Source of the DNA: Castellaniella sp041677825
Lineage (GTDB): Bacteria; Pseudomonadota; Gammaproteobacteria; Burkholderiales; Burkholderiaceae_B
Length of the DNA stretch: 64,000 nucleotides
Direction of reading: 5' to 3'
NCBI RefSeq assembly: GCF_041677825.1
Contig: NZ_JBAYPG010000009.1
Span: 1-64,000 of the forward strand
Of the stretch, positions 17,696 to 25,228 are shown in pieces. The stretch's first letter is position 1. The number at the start of each line of letters is the position of its first letter. The notes beneath the pieces were generated by a model. It saw nothing but the letters and a program-made list of their open reading frames with translations, was not told the origin of the DNA and did not search any database. The position numbers and the translations under genes are program-made.

Positions 17696-18892
17696 TTACA
17701 GGCCCAGCGCCATCTTGGCGATGATGTTGCGCTGGATTTCATTGGACCCCCCGTAGATGGAGAGTTTTCGGTTGTTGAAGTACTGTGCCGATACAGGCGC
17801 GGCCTCGACGGGCCCCACCGGGGTGGCGGGGCCATCGGATTGCAGCGCATCCGCAATGAACGGCTGGGCGTAGGGGCCCATTGCCCGGCGCATGAGTGAG
17901 GTGATCTCCTGGCGGATGCGTGTACCGCAGATCTTCAGGATCGAACTTTCCATGCCGGGAGCCCCGCCGCCGGCAACGGCCGCGATGACACGCAGATTGG
18001 TGAGTTTCATGTTTTCGAGGTCGATTGCGACACGCGCCATGCGCGCTGAAAACAGGGGATCCTGGTCCAGTGGCCGGCCATTCTTGACCGCCCTGGCTGC
18101 ATAGTTGCGCAGGCGCTCGAAGGCCGCCATCGAGTAGCCCGTCCCGGCGATATTCGTGCGTTCGTAGGTGAGCAGGTATTTTGCGTAGGTCCAGCCGCGG
18201 TTCTCCTCGCCCACCAGGTTTTCGGCGGGTACGCGCACATCGGTGAAAAAGACCTCATTGACCTCGTGGGCCCCATCCAGCGTGATGATGGGCCGTACCT
18301 CGACGCCGGGCGAGTTCATGTCGATCAACAGGAAGCTGATGCCCGCCTGCTTTTTGGCGGCCGGATCGGTGCGCACCAGACAGAAGATCATGTTGGCGTA
18401 CTGGCCCAGCGTGGTCCAGGTCTTCTGGCCATTGACCACGTAATGGGCGCCGTCGCGCACGGCGCGACATTGCAGGGCTGCCAGATCCGAGCCTGCCCCC
18501 GGTTCCGAATAGCCCTGGCACCACCAGTCTGCCCCGTTGAGGATGCGTGGCAGCCAGTGGCGCTTTTGCGCTTCGGTGCCGTAGCGGATGAGCACGGGCC
18601 CGAGCATGTTGACCCCGAAGGGGATGGTGCGCGGCGCATTGGCCAGGGCGCATTCATTTTCGAAAATGAAACGTTCGATGGGGTTCCAGCCCGTGCCGCC
18701 GTATTCGACCGGCCAATGGCTGGCGAGCCACCCGCGGGCGTTCAGGATGTCGTGCCAGGACTGCAGGTCCTGCTTGCCCAGGTGCTTGCCGCTGGCCACC
18801 CTGGCCGACAGGGAGGCCGGCAGTTCGGCTGCGAGGAAGGCCCGTACCTGGTCGCGGAATTGTTCTTCCTCGGGGGTGAAATTCAGATCCAT
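17696..18892 (-). CDS. Acyl-CoA dehydrogenase, large-subunit type (PimC-like)
   Basis: The 398-residue protein has FAD-binding and acyl-CoA dehydrogenase signatures (GYSEPGAGSDLA near 127-138, NGQKTWTT near 154). The usual catalytic-glutamate position near the C-terminus reads IYGGSNEIQR, where the familiar YEGT glutamate is a glycine. A glutamate is present instead at residue 244 (LLTYERTNI), the position used by isovaleryl-CoA dehydrogenase. This is what is seen in heteromeric dehydrogenases such as PimC/PimD and some actinobacterial steroid enzymes. It lies between the bifunctional beta-oxidation gene and the small subunit, with 14-bp gaps on both sides. Confidence 0.85.
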   Translation of the reverse strand: MDLNFTPEEEQFRDQVRAFLAAELPASLSARVASGKHLGKQDLQSWHDILNARGWLASHWPVEYGGTGWNPIERFIFENECALANAPRTIPFGVNMLGPVLIRYGTEAQKRHWLPRILNGADWWCQGYSEPGAGSDLAALQCRAVRDGAHYVVNGQKTWTTLGQYANMIFCLVRTDPAAKKQAGISFLLIDMNSPGVEVRPIITLDGAHEVNEVFFTDVRVPAENLVGEENRGWTYAKYLLTYERTNIAGTGYSMAAFERLRNYAARAVKNGRPLDQDPLFSARMARVAIDLENMKLTNLRVIAAVAGGGAPGMESSILKICGTRIRQEITSLMRRAMGPYAQPFIADALQSDGPATPVGPVEAAPVSAQYFNNRKLSIYGGSNEIQRNIIAKMALGL

Positions 18893-18906
18893 GAGGTCCT
18901 CGATGA

Positions 18907-21060
18907 TCAGTGCGTCTTTTGGGACGGCGTTGGGTTCAGGGGCGTTTCGTTCAGTTCGGCGAAGGTGCCGCCGCGTTGTGCGAGATCGACCAGCAGGGGG
19001 GCCGGCTTCCAGAACGCCGGATCATCCGCTGCACAGGCCTGGACATCCGCCAGGATCCTGGCCACACCTGTCTGGTCCGCGTAATGCATGGGGCCGCCCC
19101 GCCAGCGTGGAAACCCGTAACCCAGCAGCAGCACGACATCGATGTCGAGCGGGCGCAATGCGATACCCTCGCTGAGGATATGCGCGCTTTCGTTCACCAT
19201 GGCCGCCAGATAGCGGCGCATGATATCCTGCTCGCTGTACGTGCGCGCCGGCCACCCCGCCTTGCGGCGTTCTTGCTCGACGATGGCCAGCACGTCCGGA
19301 TCTTCCGAGCCCGTGCGGTTGCCCTCGGCATAGCGGTACCAGCCGCGGCCTGTCTTCTGCCCGAACCAGCCGTTCTCGCAGAGCCGGTCTGCAATGGGCA
19401 CGTAGCGCAGTTGCGGGTCCCGGCTGGCAGCCAGCCGTTTGCGGGTGGCCCAGCCGATATCGCCGCCTGCCAGGTCGGACATCCGGAAGGGGCCCATGGG
19501 ATAGCCAAAGCGATATACGGCGCCATCGATCTCGTAGGGGGACGCACCATCGGCCAGAAGATAGTCAGCGGCCTGGCGGCAGGCACGCAGGATCCGGTTG
19601 CCGATGAAGCCGTCACAGACCCCGGCGCGTACCGGCGTCTTGCCCAGCCGGCGAGCCAGTGCGAACGCAGTGGCGACAACGTCGGCGGCGGTTCCGGAGG
19701 GCACCACGACCTCGAGCAGCTTCATGACGTGGGCGGGCGAGAAGAAATGCAGGCCCACCACATCGCCAGGCCTGGAAACGCTGGCGGCCAGCTGGTCGAG
19801 ATCGAGGTACGAGGTATTGCTGGCGAGTATGGCGCCCGGACGGCAGACTGCATCGAGTGCGGCGAAAACGGCCTGCTTGGCACCCATGTCTTCGTACACC
19901 GCCTCGATGACCAGATCGACTTCGGCCAGTGCCTCGTAGGTGGTGGCGGTTTCGAGCCGCCGCAGCAGCTCGTCGCGCTTCTCGCCGGTGAGGCGTTGTC
20001 TGGAGACCTGGGCGCCCAGAATGTCGCGCACTCTGGCGTGACCGCGTGCGAGACTGTCGCTGTCCTGCTCGATCAGGGTGACGGCCAGGCCCGCGCTCAG
20101 CAGGGCTACGGTAATGCCTGAACCCATGGTGCCGCCGCCGATCACGCCGACGTGTTCGATGCGCCTGGGCGCAACGTCTTTCAGACCCGGCAGGCGGGCT
20201 GCCTTTCTTTCGGCAAAGAAGGCATGGACCAGGGCCTTGCGCTGTGGCGTCTCGAGGCACTCGAGAAAATACGCCCGTTCTTTTTTTGCCCCGGCCTCGA
20301 ATGGCAGTTCGGCGCTGGCGCGAATGGCATCGATGATGCGGGCGGGCGAGTGCAGGCCGCGGAATTTGCCGGCCAGCTGCGCGCTGGCGCTGGCCAGCGC
20401 CTGCCGGGTTTCTTCGGGTGGGGTCTGGACCGTGAGCGTGCGGGTTCTGCGCAATGGCGCGGCCGCTTCGAGCAGGGCCTGTGCATAGTCGATGCCCGCC
20501 TGGCGCATGTCGCCCGCCGTACTGAGGCGATCGACCAGACCCGCGGCCAGCGCCTGCCTGGCCAGCATGGGTTTGCCTGAAAGGATCAGCTCCAGTGCGG
20601 CAGGGGCGCCGATGAGGCGCGGCGCGCGCTGGGTACCGCCTGCCCCTGGAAGCAGGCCCAGGTTGACTTCGGGCAGGCCCAGGCGAGCCCCTTCGTGGGC
20701 TATTCTGTAATGCGCCGCCATGGCGACTTCGAGCCCACCCCCCAGGGCAACCCCCTCGATGGCCGCCACGACGAGCTTGCTGCAGGATTCGATGCGCAGG
20801 CAGACATCGGGCAGGGCCGGGGGCCGCGCGGGCCGGCCGAACTCCTGGATGTCGGCGCCAGCGATGAAGTTCTTGCCGGCTCCCACCAGCAGCAGCGCCT
20901 GAATGTCCGGCCGGACTTCGGCGGCGTCGACCGCCGCGAGCAGGCCGCTGCGCACTGCGGCATTCAGGGCGTTGACAGGCGGATTGTTCAGGGTCGCCAC
21001 CAGAATGGCACCTTCGGCGTGCCAGGTGACGGGATCGGGGGACTGTTCTGATGCGTGCAT
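18907..21060 (-). CDS. Bifunctional enoyl-CoA hydratase/3-hydroxyacyl-CoA dehydrogenase (FadJ/PimF-like)
   Basis: The 717-residue protein joins a crotonase domain (about 10-200) to a 3-hydroxyacyl-CoA dehydrogenase (NAD domain about 300-480, C-terminal domains to about 690). Both crotonase glutamates are present (Glu111 in GGGLEVAM, Glu131 in GLPEVNLG), as are the NAD motif GVIGGGTMGSG near 305 and the HFFSPAHVM motif near 440. It would hydrate the enoyl-CoA made by the two dehydrogenase subunits downstream and oxidise the resulting alcohol. No thiolase is in the operon. It is the first gene of the operon, divergent from a LysR regulator. Confidence 0.9.
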   Translation of the reverse strand: MHASEQSPDPVTWHAEGAILVATLNNPPVNALNAAVRSGLLAAVDAAEVRPDIQALLLVGAGKNFIAGADIQEFGRPARPPALPDVCLRIESCSKLVVAAIEGVALGGGLEVAMAAHYRIAHEGARLGLPEVNLGLLPGAGGTQRAPRLIGAPAALELILSGKPMLARQALAAGLVDRLSTAGDMRQAGIDYAQALLEAAAPLRRTRTLTVQTPPEETRQALASASAQLAGKFRGLHSPARIIDAIRASAELPFEAGAKKERAYFLECLETPQRKALVHAFFAERKAARLPGLKDVAPRRIEHVGVIGGGTMGSGITVALLSAGLAVTLIEQDSDSLARGHARVRDILGAQVSRQRLTGEKRDELLRRLETATTYEALAEVDLVIEAVYEDMGAKQAVFAALDAVCRPGAILASNTSYLDLDQLAASVSRPGDVVGLHFFSPAHVMKLLEVVVPSGTAADVVATAFALARRLGKTPVRAGVCDGFIGNRILRACRQAADYLLADGASPYEIDGAVYRFGYPMGPFRMSDLAGGDIGWATRKRLAASRDPQLRYVPIADRLCENGWFGQKTGRGWYRYAEGNRTGSEDPDVLAIVEQERRKAGWPARTYSEQDIMRRYLAAMVNESAHILSEGIALRPLDIDVVLLLGYGFPRWRGGPMHYADQTGVARILADVQACAADDPAFWKPAPLLVDLAQRGGTFAELNETPLNPTPSQKTH

Positions 21061-21113
21061 TTTTCAGTGGTCTTTATCCTGGGGGCAGATGCGGGGCATT
21101 CTGCATGGTATTT

Positions 21114-21169
21114 ATTTTGTCAGTGTGGTTGAAGTTTTACAATCACAGCTATAATTGACAGACTGTCAA
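21114..21169. promoter_or_regulatory. LysR-type operator palindrome and divergent promoters
   Basis: TTGACAG-A-CTGTCAA at 21155-21169 is a perfect inverted repeat that contains the LysR T-N11-A pattern (TGACAGACTGTCA). TATAAT at 21150-21155, just before it, is an ideal -10 for the regulator gene. On the other strand TTGTAA (21142-21137) is followed after 17 bp by CAAAAT (21119-21114), a weak promoter toward the beta-oxidation operon. The palindrome overlaps the regulator's own start region, the usual site for LysR autoregulation. Confidence 0.7.
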
Positions 21170-22129
21170 ATGATACTTGACGCAGAACGACAGGTTCAAT
21201 TGGACGCTCAGGCACTCATCTTCCTGGTTGAAATCCTCGATGCGGGCAGCCTCAGTGCTGCCGCGCGCCGCCTGAACATGACCCGCGCCAACGTGAGCTA
21301 CCACCTCAAGCGCATGGAGCAGGCATTGGGCCAGCAGCTCGTGCGCCGTACCACGCGCAGTTTCGAAGCCACTGAAGTGGGCATGCGGCTGTACGAACAC
21401 GGCTGCAATATTCGCAATGAGGTCGCGGGCGCGCGCGAGTCCGTGTGTGAACTGGGTCAGTTGCTGCGCGGCCGGGTGCGCCTCAGTGTCCCAAGCGGCT
21501 TTGGCCAGGATGTCCTGGGCAGCTGGCTGATCGATTTCAAACGGCAGTATCCCGGCATCGTGCTCGACGTGGTGTTCGAGAACCTGATTTCCGACATGCT
21601 GCGCGAAGAGATCGATGTCTCCATCCGCGTGATCTCGAACCCGCCCGAAAACCTGGTGGCCCGGTTCATCGCCCCGGTACGCTATGTCGCCTGTGCGTCG
21701 ATCGAATACGCCCGGGCGCATGGCATGCCGGCCAGCCTGGGCGACCTGCAGGCCTGTCCGCTGGTCACGGCCAACGTATCTGGCCGGCAGTTGCGTCTGT
21801 CTGCCTATCAGGACGATGAGCGCAAGGTGATCGTCCTCGAGCCCACCCTGGTGTCGCAGAATTTCCAGTTTCTGCACCAGGCCGTACGCGCCGGCCTGGG
21901 GGTGGGTATCGTGCCGGATTACGTGATTGACGATGACGTCCGGCAAGGCAGGGCGGTGACGGCGCTGGACGACTGGCAGCTGAGCATCTTCGGCACACGG
22001 ATCTATATGTTATATATGCCCAACCGCTATCACACGCGCTCGATCTCCACCCTGATCGAATTCATGCTCGAACGGGCGCGCGTCATGTACCGGGCGCCGA
22101 GGCGGCTGGCTGAATCTGCCATTGATTAG
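21170..22129 (+). CDS. LysR-family transcriptional regulator of the beta-oxidation operon
   Basis: The 319-residue protein has an N-terminal winged helix-turn-helix (ILDAGSLSAAARRLNMTRANVSYHLKRME, about residues 20-48, shown here shortened as SAAARRLNMTRANVSYHL) and a C-terminal periplasmic-binding-like effector domain (about 95-300). I choose the ATG at 21170. A TTG at 21200 would also give a typical LysR N-terminus, and neither has a strong ribosome-binding site. The start lies immediately beside a perfect T-N11-A palindrome. It is divergent from the acyl-CoA dehydrogenase/FadJ-like operon, so control of that operon is likely. A TetR gene follows after 16 bp. Confidence 0.85.
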   Translation: MILDAERQVQLDAQALIFLVEILDAGSLSAAARRLNMTRANVSYHLKRMEQALGQQLVRRTTRSFEATEVGMRLYEHGCNIRNEVAGARESVCELGQLLRGRVRLSVPSGFGQDVLGSWLIDFKRQYPGIVLDVVFENLISDMLREEIDVSIRVISNPPENLVARFIAPVRYVACASIEYARAHGMPASLGDLQACPLVTANVSGRQLRLSAYQDDERKVIVLEPTLVSQNFQFLHQAVRAGLGVGIVPDYVIDDDVRQGRAVTALDDWQLSIFGTRIYMLYMPNRYHTRSISTLIEFMLERARVMYRAPRRLAESAID

Positions 22130-22145
22130 AAAAGGACCTGAACAC

Positions 22146-22739
22146 ATGGCCAGACCCGTCGGAGTCAGTGGTTCCGATACGCGACAAGCAATCCGCAAGG
22201 CAGCAATCCAGCGAATCTATCGCTATGGCTACGAGGCCATGAGCCTGCGGGCGCTGGCGGCCGATGTCGGGCTGCGGGTGGGCTCGCTGCACAACTATAT
22301 CCCCCAGAAGCAGGAATTCCTCGGCGCGCTGCTCGATGAGATCATGACCGCGCTGCTGCTCGACTTCGACACGCATATGTATGGGATCACGGACACCCGC
22401 GAAGCCTTGCTGCAGTTTGTGCGCTTTCACATCGAGTGGCACACGGCGCGCCGGGAAGAAGTATTCATTGGCAACATGGAACTGCGCAGCCTTTCAAAAG
22501 AGCAATATGTCCGCGTGACATCGAAGCGGCGCCAATACGAACGCCAGCTGCACGCCATTCTCGTGCGCGGCAAGAAAGAGGGTCTTTGGAAAATCGAAAA
22601 CCCGGCCATCACCACCAAGGCCATATTGGCGCTGCTCACGGGCGTCTGCAACTGGTACCGCCCCGATGGCGGGGTGACACCGAAGCGCCTGACCTATCTG
22701 TATCAGCGCATGGTCGAGCGCATGCTTCAGCCAGACTGA
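22146..22739 (+). CDS. TetR-family regulator, probably acyl-CoA-responsive
   Basis: The 197-residue protein has an N-terminal TetR helix-turn-helix (SLRALAADVGLRVGSLHNYI, about residues 32-51) and an all-helical ligand domain with a NWYRPDGGVT motif near residue 171. That motif occurs in several acyl-CoA-sensing TetR regulators. The ATG at 22146 is preceded by AAAGGA at 9 nt; the longer frame starts with TTG and is less likely. It follows the LysR gene closely, so both are probably one transcript. Its 3' end overlaps the convergent acyl-CoA ligase gene by 13 bp. It is a candidate for binding the twin palindromes at 28852-28895. Confidence 0.85.
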   Translation: MARPVGVSGSDTRQAIRKAAIQRIYRYGYEAMSLRALAADVGLRVGSLHNYIPQKQEFLGALLDEIMTALLLDFDTHMYGITDTREALLQFVRFHIEWHTARREEVFIGNMELRSLSKEQYVRVTSKRRQYERQLHAILVRGKKEGLWKIENPAITTKAILALLTGVCNWYRPDGGVTPKRLTYLYQRMVERMLQPD

Positions 22740-24253
22740 CCGGGCTCGTTCAGCTGCTCTTCAAGCAGTTTTTTCTGGACCTTGCCGGTGCTGCTGCGCG
22801 GCAGCGCGTCGTTCGATACGATGCGGATGTCCTTCGGGATCTTGTAGCCTGCCAGGTGCTCGCGGCACAGGGCCACCAGGTCTGCGGCCCGGACGTCGGG
22901 GTGGCTTACGGCAACCAGCGCGACGGGGACTTCACCCCATTGGTCATCTTTCTTGCGCACCACCACGGCCTCGAGAACCCTGGGGTGCGCCAGCAGCACC
23001 CGCTCGATCTCTGCCGGGTAGATATTTTCGCCACCCGACTTGATGAGATATTTGCTGCGATCGACGAATTCGAGCGAGCCGTCGGCCTGGCGCACGAACA
23101 TGTCACCCATGTTGAACCACCCGCTGGCCAGGTCCGAGGCGTCGATGCGCCCGTCGACCCAGTAACCCGAAAAGAGGCCCGGCCCGCGTACAAGCATGTC
23201 GCCCGGCACACCGGGGGCGACATCCTGCCCGTGGCTGTCCACCAGGCGGATCAGACACCACCCCGACTCGCGTTTGGGCAGGGATTCGGGCGCCTGTCCG
23301 ACGCCTATCAGTGCGGCCGATGCCGGGGCGAGCCCGGTCTCGGTCGACCCAAACGTGTTGACATAGGGCGCTGACAGCAGGCGCGTCAGTTCGGCCAGCT
23401 GGTGCCGCGGCACCAGATCGGCCATGGCACCCACCATGCGCAGCTCGCGCGGTGCAGCGCCCGATGCCCGCAGCGTGGCGATCATGGGTTCGATGACGCC
23501 CGGCATCAGCAGGAGCCATCCGATGCGTTCACGATTGAGTACCGCGTGGATGTCGGGGGCCGAGAAGCCATCCTGGATGGTGACGTGGCCACCCAGCAGC
23601 AGGGTGGCCAGGGCGTGGTCGGTGGCCGCCATGTGGAACAGGGGTGACCACGCGATGAAGCCATCGGCATGGGTCATGCCGTAGTCGGCCGCAAATGCCA
23701 CGGCGCGCGCGATGCTGGCGCGCTGACTGATGACGGCCCCTTTGGGCAGGCCCGTCGTTCCGCTCGTGTACAGGATGAGCAAGCCGCTTTCGGGGTTGGG
23801 TGCTGCCACGCTTTCATGCGTGCAGCCCGTCTCGAATTCAAGTGCGGTATCCAGATCGAGGATCCTGGGCACGCCGTGGTCCAGTGCGGTCAGCGCCTGC
23901 CGGTACCGGCCCGACACAATGGCCAGCGCGGGTCGAACGAGACGGATGCAGTGCTGCTGCTCACTGCCGTGCAGGCGCCAGTTCAGGCAGGCCAGCAAGA
24001 GGCCCAGACGGGCACAGGCCAGCTGGATCTGAACGTATTCAACGCGATTTTCCGACCAGATCGCAATCCGGTCGCCATGGCGCAGCCCGTACCGATGCAG
24101 GCGCTCGGCCCACTGCCGCACACGCTCATCCAGGGCCCTATAGCTGAGGGTATCGGCCTGCTGGCTCAGGGCAGGCGCGTCGGGGTGCATGTGCACCCGC
24201 TTGCGGAACAGCCCGATCAGGTCCATTTGCGTGCAAGGGGGCAGCGTACTCAT
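22727..24253 (-). CDS. AMP-forming acyl-CoA synthetase
   Basis: The 508-residue protein belongs to the ANL superfamily: the phosphate-binding motif ILYTSGTTGLPKGAV near residue 165, an FGSTETG motif near 300, GWFNMGDMF near 382 and the C-terminal catalytic lysine region SSTGKVQKKLL near 490. It activates a carboxylic acid to its CoA thioester with ATP. It is the last gene of the minus-strand operon with HMG-CoA lyase and the biotin carboxylase subunits, so a branched short- or medium-chain acid is likely. The chain specificity is not evident. Confidence 0.9.
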   Translation of the reverse strand: MSTLPPCTQMDLIGLFRKRVHMHPDAPALSQQADTLSYRALDERVRQWAERLHRYGLRHGDRIAIWSENRVEYVQIQLACARLGLLLACLNWRLHGSEQQHCIRLVRPALAIVSGRYRQALTALDHGVPRILDLDTALEFETGCTHESVAAPNPESGLLILYTSGTTGLPKGAVISQRASIARAVAFAADYGMTHADGFIAWSPLFHMAATDHALATLLLGGHVTIQDGFSAPDIHAVLNRERIGWLLLMPGVIEPMIATLRASGAAPRELRMVGAMADLVPRHQLAELTRLLSAPYVNTFGSTETGLAPASAALIGVGQAPESLPKRESGWCLIRLVDSHGQDVAPGVPGDMLVRGPGLFSGYWVDGRIDASDLASGWFNMGDMFVRQADGSLEFVDRSKYLIKSGGENIYPAEIERVLLAHPRVLEAVVVRKKDDQWGEVPVALVAVSHPDVRAADLVALCREHLAGYKIPKDIRIVSNDALPRSSTGKVQKKLLEEQLNEPGQSG

Positions 24254-24265
24254 GGCACCGTCCTT

Positions 24266-25213
24266 TTATCGAAACTTCTCCAGACTGCCGCTGTGCATGA
24301 TCTTGCCATCGAGCCGGCGGCCCATGATGCGCTCGGCCAGCCGGGCGGCTTCGATCAGGGGCTCGAGCGCCACACCGGTCTCGATACCCAGTTCGTGGCA
24401 CAGAAAGACCAGGTCTTCAGTACAGATGTTGCCCGCCGCCCCGCCTTGCGCATGTCCGCTGAACGGGCAGCCACCCAGCCCGGCCACTGACGCATCGAAC
24501 AGGTCGACCTGTTCCTGCAGGGCTGCGTAGGCATTGGCCATCCCGATGCCACGGGTATCGTGCAGGTGCAGCCCGATACGGGCGCTCGGGAAGATCTCGC
24601 GTGCCAGACCGACCCGTTCCTTGATGGCATTCGGATTGGCCCAGCCCACGGTGTCGGCGAGATAGACTTCTTCGAGCGTGATGCCGGTTTCATCGCGCAG
24701 GGCTGCAATGCCGTCCAGTGCCTTGCGCAACTGCGCCAGTGAAATCTCACCCTCGAAATTGCAGCCGAACGCAGTCATCAGATAGGCCTTGCGCACGTCC
24801 AGGTCAAAATCGCGATACAGCTGCACCCATTGGCCCTGGGCGCGGGCATGGGCCTGTGCGGAGCTGTTGTTGTTGCGTTGGCAGAAGGCGTCGGAGGCGT
24901 AAAAATACAGGACGCCTTCGAGGTCGACCTCGGGTACCGAGGCCGCACGCCGGAATCCCTTTTCGTTCAGCCACAGAGCGGTATAGCGTACCCCGGGCCG
25001 CTTGCGCAGGGTCTGGAACAGTTCGGCCGCATCGGCCATCTGGGGGACTTTGACCGGGTTCACGAACGAGGCCACCTGGATTTGTGCAAGACCTGTTTCG
25101 GCCAGCGCCTCGATCAGTTCGGCGCGCTGCTGCAGGCTGTATCCCGGTTTTTCGATCTGGAACCCTTCCCTGGGGCCTTCTTCATGGATTTCAATGCGGT
25201 TTGGCAGGCTCAT
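24266..25213 (-). CDS. HMG-CoA lyase-like enzyme (LiuE-like)
   Basis: The 315-residue TIM-barrel enzyme of the DRE-TIM metallolyase family has the metal-binding HLHDT motif near residue 218 and the HMG-CoA lyase signature around the catalytic cysteine (SVAGLGGCPFSGHAQGG, near 245). It would split HMG-CoA into acetyl-CoA and acetoacetate. One departure is visible: the usual GPRDGLQ motif near residue 15 reads GPREGFQ, with Glu in place of the metal-ligand Asp. Related sequences with this change are annotated as lyases, but substrate may differ. It lies 12 bp before the ligase gene and 15 bp after the carboxylase alpha gene. Confidence 0.82.
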   Translation of the reverse strand: MSLPNRIEIHEEGPREGFQIEKPGYSLQQRAELIEALAETGLAQIQVASFVNPVKVPQMADAAELFQTLRKRPGVRYTALWLNEKGFRRAASVPEVDLEGVLYFYASDAFCQRNNNSSAQAHARAQGQWVQLYRDFDLDVRKAYLMTAFGCNFEGEISLAQLRKALDGIAALRDETGITLEEVYLADTVGWANPNAIKERVGLAREIFPSARIGLHLHDTRGIGMANAYAALQEQVDLFDASVAGLGGCPFSGHAQGGAAGNICTEDLVFLCHELGIETGVALEPLIEAARLAERIMGRRLDGKIMHSGSLEKFR

Positions 25214-25228
25214 GTCCTGGTCTCCCTG

